A DNA stretch of 29,065 nt, from assembly GCA_038246545.1 (NCBI GenBank), contig JBBRVW010000047.1:1-29065 (forward strand), in the 5' to 3' direction. Within the stretch, counting starts at the first letter, position 1, and each line of letters opens with the position of its first letter. Source of the DNA: JBBRVW01 sp038246545. Lineage in GTDB: Bacteria; Actinomycetota; Actinomycetes; JACCUZ01. The notes below the pieces were generated by a model. That model was given only the letters and a program-made list of their open reading frames with translations, made no database searches and was not told the DNA's origin. Shown here in pieces: positions 27,311-29,065 of this stretch. Position numbers and translations under genes: made by a program.

Positions 27311-27826
27311 TCATGAGTGATCGAACGGTTCCCATGCGAAGTCTCGGAGTGTCGCCGTAATTGCGGCCGCAGCATTGCACTGCAGCCATACTCTGACCGA
27401 CCTCGACGATGCAGCACTGGGCAGCGGCGGCATGCCAACCACGGTCACCACAGCGTCGCGGGCAACGTTCTGCAGCTCGTCGCAGATCTCGACAACGCGG
27501 GCATGGACGTAGCTCTCGTCGAAACCGTCCAGCACGTCCGTGCAGCCAAGTTGCACGACCACGCCAGCCGGATCGATGTTGGCGATCTGGGGCACCTGCA
27601 CGGCGACGGTCTCAGCGGTGGAGGCGTCGGGTGTCGCCAAGACGACTAGCGACGGCCCGGACGTGGCTCTTGCCAACGGCGCCGCAGGGTCCCGAGCTTG
27701 GTAGGCCGAGAGGTCGCCGATGACGGCAACCACCCGACCTGGCGCACCCGACGTCACCGTTCGAGTATCTGCCCGAAGCGCGATCGTCGGCAGGTGATCA
27801 CCGTGATGAGCGCCATGCGACGCCAA
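27311..27826 (-). CDS. Degenerate SGNH/GDSL-hydrolase-like protein, possibly decayed
   Basis: 171 residues; the only start at the 5' end is TTG 27826, so the true start is uncertain and the gene may be 5'-truncated. RVVAVIGDLSAY sits where GDS(L) block I would be, and GVVVQLGCTDVLDG where the GxND block III would be, followed by VVEICDELQNVARDAVVTVVGMPP, which fits the SGNH fold. The catalytic Ser (GDL instead of GDS) and the Asn (CTD instead of xND) appear replaced, so activity is doubtful. Family call is tentative. Confidence 0.4.
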   Translation of the reverse strand: MASHGAHHGDHLPTIALRADTRTVTSGAPGRVVAVIGDLSAYQARDPAAPLARATSGPSLVVLATPDASTAETVAVQVPQIANIDPAGVVVQLGCTDVLDGFDESYVHARVVEICDELQNVARDAVVTVVGMPPLPSAASSRSVRVWLQCNAAAAITATLRDFAWEPFDHS

Positions 27827-27964
27827 ACGACCTCGACCCGCAACTGCGCCGCCGCTGTTTTACTGACCCTCGCGGGCGGCCGTGTCGCGGTCGTCGAACG
27901 GTCGCGGGAGACCCAGCGCTCGGACAGTCACTGAACTGAAAGCCGACCCGGCGTGCCGGGCGGT

Positions 27965-28004
27965 CCTTCGTTGCCAGGCGCTCAGCGCCTGGGCACCTGC
28001 CCGA
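27965..28004. repeat. 40-bp hairpin repeat, copy 1
   Basis: Contains a perfect 8-bp stem, CCAGGCGC and GCGCCTGG, around a TCA loop, flanked by CTTCG-type and CCTGCCCGA sequence. 37 of 40 bases match the second copy at 28701-28740; one of the three differences is in the loop. Confidence 0.8.
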
Positions 28005-28046
28005 CGTGCTCGCCGGGTACGGGTCCTGGCTCGAAAGGACGCCGCT

Positions 28047-28502
28047 GTGCGCGACGCCGGCCGCACCAGCTCCCCCTACTTCGCCCACGGCCGCCTCGAC
28101 GTCGTGCTCGGCGGGCTCCGCTACCGCCTCGGGCAGGTCGCCGAGCGCCGCCCGGACCTGCTCACCGTCCTCGCCGAGCACCTGGAGGTGGCGGCCACCC
28201 TGCCGGGCGTGCTCGCCGAGGTTGAGGCCCGCGCGGGCAACCTCCTCGACCGCCGCCTCGAGCTGCACCTCCCGCCGTGGTACCGCACCACCATCCCCCG
28301 CCGCGGCGCACCGCACGAGGAGATCCGTGAGGGGGACCGTGCCATGACCTACCGCCGGGCGCAGCGTGCCGGCCGTGCACCGCTCACCCCCGCGCAGCAG
28401 GCTGGTGGGCAAGCGGGTGTCCTGGCGGCCGCGGATGGCCGACGGCCGCCGCGGGCCGGCCAAGTCCGGCACCGTGCGGGCCTTCGACCCCGAGCGTCGT
28501 GA
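28047..28502 (+). CDS. Small hypothetical protein, 3' part probably frameshifted
   Basis: GTG 28047 has an AAAGGA site about 8 bp upstream. The first ~100 residues (RLDVVLGGLRYRLGQVAERR, then helical Leu/Ala/Glu-rich sequence up to LHLPPWYRTTIPRR) show near-total GC in third positions and look real. From about 28385 this bias is lost in this frame and taken up by the frame of the next ORF, so the natural stop has probably been lost or an indel has occurred. No family recognised; such small helical proteins occur among element-borne accessory genes. Confidence 0.5.
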   Translation: MRDAGRTSSPYFAHGRLDVVLGGLRYRLGQVAERRPDLLTVLAEHLEVAATLPGVLAEVEARAGNLLDRRLELHLPPWYRTTIPRRGAPHEEIREGDRAMTYRRAQRAGRAPLTPAQQAGGQAGVLAAADGRRPPRAGQVRHRAGLRPRAS

Positions 28503-28605
28503 GCTGACGGTCGAGATGCTCAACCCGCAGCAGTCGGCGTGGAGCCCCGCCCCCACGCTCAGCGTGCGGCTGCCGTTGAGCAGCGGGCCGTTCACCCCGA
28601 CCTGA
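28366..28605 (+). CDS. Small hypothetical protein overlapping the preceding ORF
   Basis: The convincing part is residues ~14-79 (GKRVSWRPRMADGRRGPAKS, SGTVRAFDPERRELTVEML and onward), with strong third-position GC. It overlaps the preceding ORF by 137 bp in another frame. The annotated GTG has no clear ribosome-binding site. An ATG at 28344 in the other frame could be the original start if an indel lies near 28390. No family recognised. Confidence 0.45.
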   Translation: MPAVHRSPPRSRLVGKRVSWRPRMADGRRGPAKSGTVRAFDPERRELTVEMLNPQQSAWSPAPTLSVRLPLSSGPFTPT

Positions 28606-28700
28606 GTGGGACGGGGGCGGCCGCCGGGGGGGGCGCGGCCAACGGGCGCGCAGCGCACCGAACACCGCAGGACATGATGGCCGGCACCCGCCGGCTGTGC

Positions 28701-28740
28701 CCTTCGCTGCCAGGCGCGCAGCGCCTGGGCATCTGCCCGA
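28701..28740. repeat. 40-bp hairpin repeat, copy 2
   Basis: Same element as 27965-28004 in the same orientation, with the stem CCAGGCGC/GCGCCTGG around GCA. It ends 14 bp before the first codon of the IS110-like remnant. The two copies bracket about 700 bp holding the two small ORFs. Confidence 0.8.
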
Positions 28741-28754
28741 GGGGGGCCGAGGAC

Positions 28755-28904
28755 GTGTCGTGGGCGGTCGACATCAGCGGCACCAGCAGCGCTCTGCTGT
28801 TGGCGCTGGTGACCGCTCACGGGCAGCAGGCGAGGTACGTGCCAGGGCCGACCGTGAACCAGATGTCCACCGCCTATGCCGGCGCGGCCAAGACCGACGC
28901 CCGG
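28755..28904 (+). pseudogene. IS110-family transposase N-terminal fragment
   Basis: The + frame from GTG 28755 reads VSWAVDISGTSSALLLALV, then QARYVPGPTVNQMSTAY and KTDAR. This matches the RuvC-like N-terminal DEDD domain of IS110-family transposases (VDxxxx start, KTDAxD block). After KTDAR the expected DAxxIAxQAR continuation is missing and unrelated sequence follows, though the frame stays open to the window edge. The first residues of the transposase also look altered. A truncated, inactive copy is the best reading. Confidence 0.6.
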
Positions 28905-28932
28905 CGCTGGGCACCCGATGACTCGTCAAAGA

Positions 28933-28966
28933 CCCGGGAAGAGGATCCGCCTCCGGATCCCCCGGG
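28933..28966. other. Nested hairpin inside or after the IS110 remnant
   Basis: GGATCCG (28943-28949) and CGGATCC (28954-28960) form a perfect stem with a 4-nt CCTC loop. Outer CCCGGG copies (28933-28938, 28961-28966) extend it with a 4-nt bulge. A second small hairpin, GCAAGA/TCTTGC, follows at 29020-29034. Role unknown: terminator, insertion-element end or structured RNA are all possible. I see no gene in 28905-29065. Confidence 0.45.
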
Positions 28967-29065
28967 AAGTATCACTGGTGTCATTCCTGACATCCGGCCT
29001 CATGAGATCCGTCCGGGCAGCAAGACGATCTTGCCGCGGGTGCGCCGCTCGGCCAGCGCGGTGTA

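Noticed and set aside
26537..29065. tRNA gene or attachment site at the right boundary
   Set aside because: I found no cloverleaf or direct repeat matching the left side of the window by eye.

Overview
The window is uniformly very GC-rich, with strong third-position GC bias, GTG starts and stop/start overlaps. It carries SARP/NB-ARC, IS110, MAB_1171c-like and Ddn-like sequences. Together these point to a filamentous actinomycete; the genus cannot be read from the sequence.

Layout. (1) 1-2352: accessory DNA unrelated to the cluster. It holds a terminator-like hairpin, a small Cys-rich protein and a membrane protein typical of actinobacterial integrative elements, then a frameshifted and truncated cytosine-5 methyltransferase joined tail-to-tail to a truncated MAB_1171c/DUF6545-like pseudogene. 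(2) 2352-20381: a RiPP gene cluster. Two short + strand precursor peptides (2478-2861) share a leader and have cores made almost only of Ser, Thr and Cys. Facing them is a tightly coupled minus-strand operon read from 20381 down to 2974: SARP/NB-ARC regulator, E1-like cyclodehydratase partner, YcaO (copy 2), SagB-type dehydrogenase, LanB glutamylation protein, LanB-type elimination protein, M50 protease fused to an ABC ATPase, ABC permease, YcaO (copy 1) and M20 amidohydrolase. (3) 20580-26536: two large proteins of unknown function in tandem on the minus strand. (4) 26537-29065: degenerate accessory DNA with fragments of a deazaflavin-dependent nitroreductase-like gene, a vWA-like gene and an IS110 transposase, a degenerate SGNH-like ORF, a frameshifted small gene pair and two copies of a 40-bp hairpin repeat.

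How the genes work together (inference from families). The E1-like protein would bind the leader and, with YcaO, turn Cys/Ser/Thr into azolines. SagB would oxidise these to azoles. The split LanB pair would glutamylate and eliminate Ser/Thr to dehydroamino acids. The M50-ABC fusion and permease would process and/or export the product and give immunity. No separate [4+2] pyridine synthase is visible, so a linear azole/dehydroamino acid peptide (goadsporin-like logic) is more likely than a macrocyclic thiopeptide. Three 11-bp-spaced heptamers upstream of the first precursor match the operator layout of SARP regulators and suggest that the operon's first gene controls the precursors on the opposite strand. 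The most unusual points are the twin precursors, the two diverged YcaO copies, the M50-ABC fusion and the two large neighbouring unknowns.
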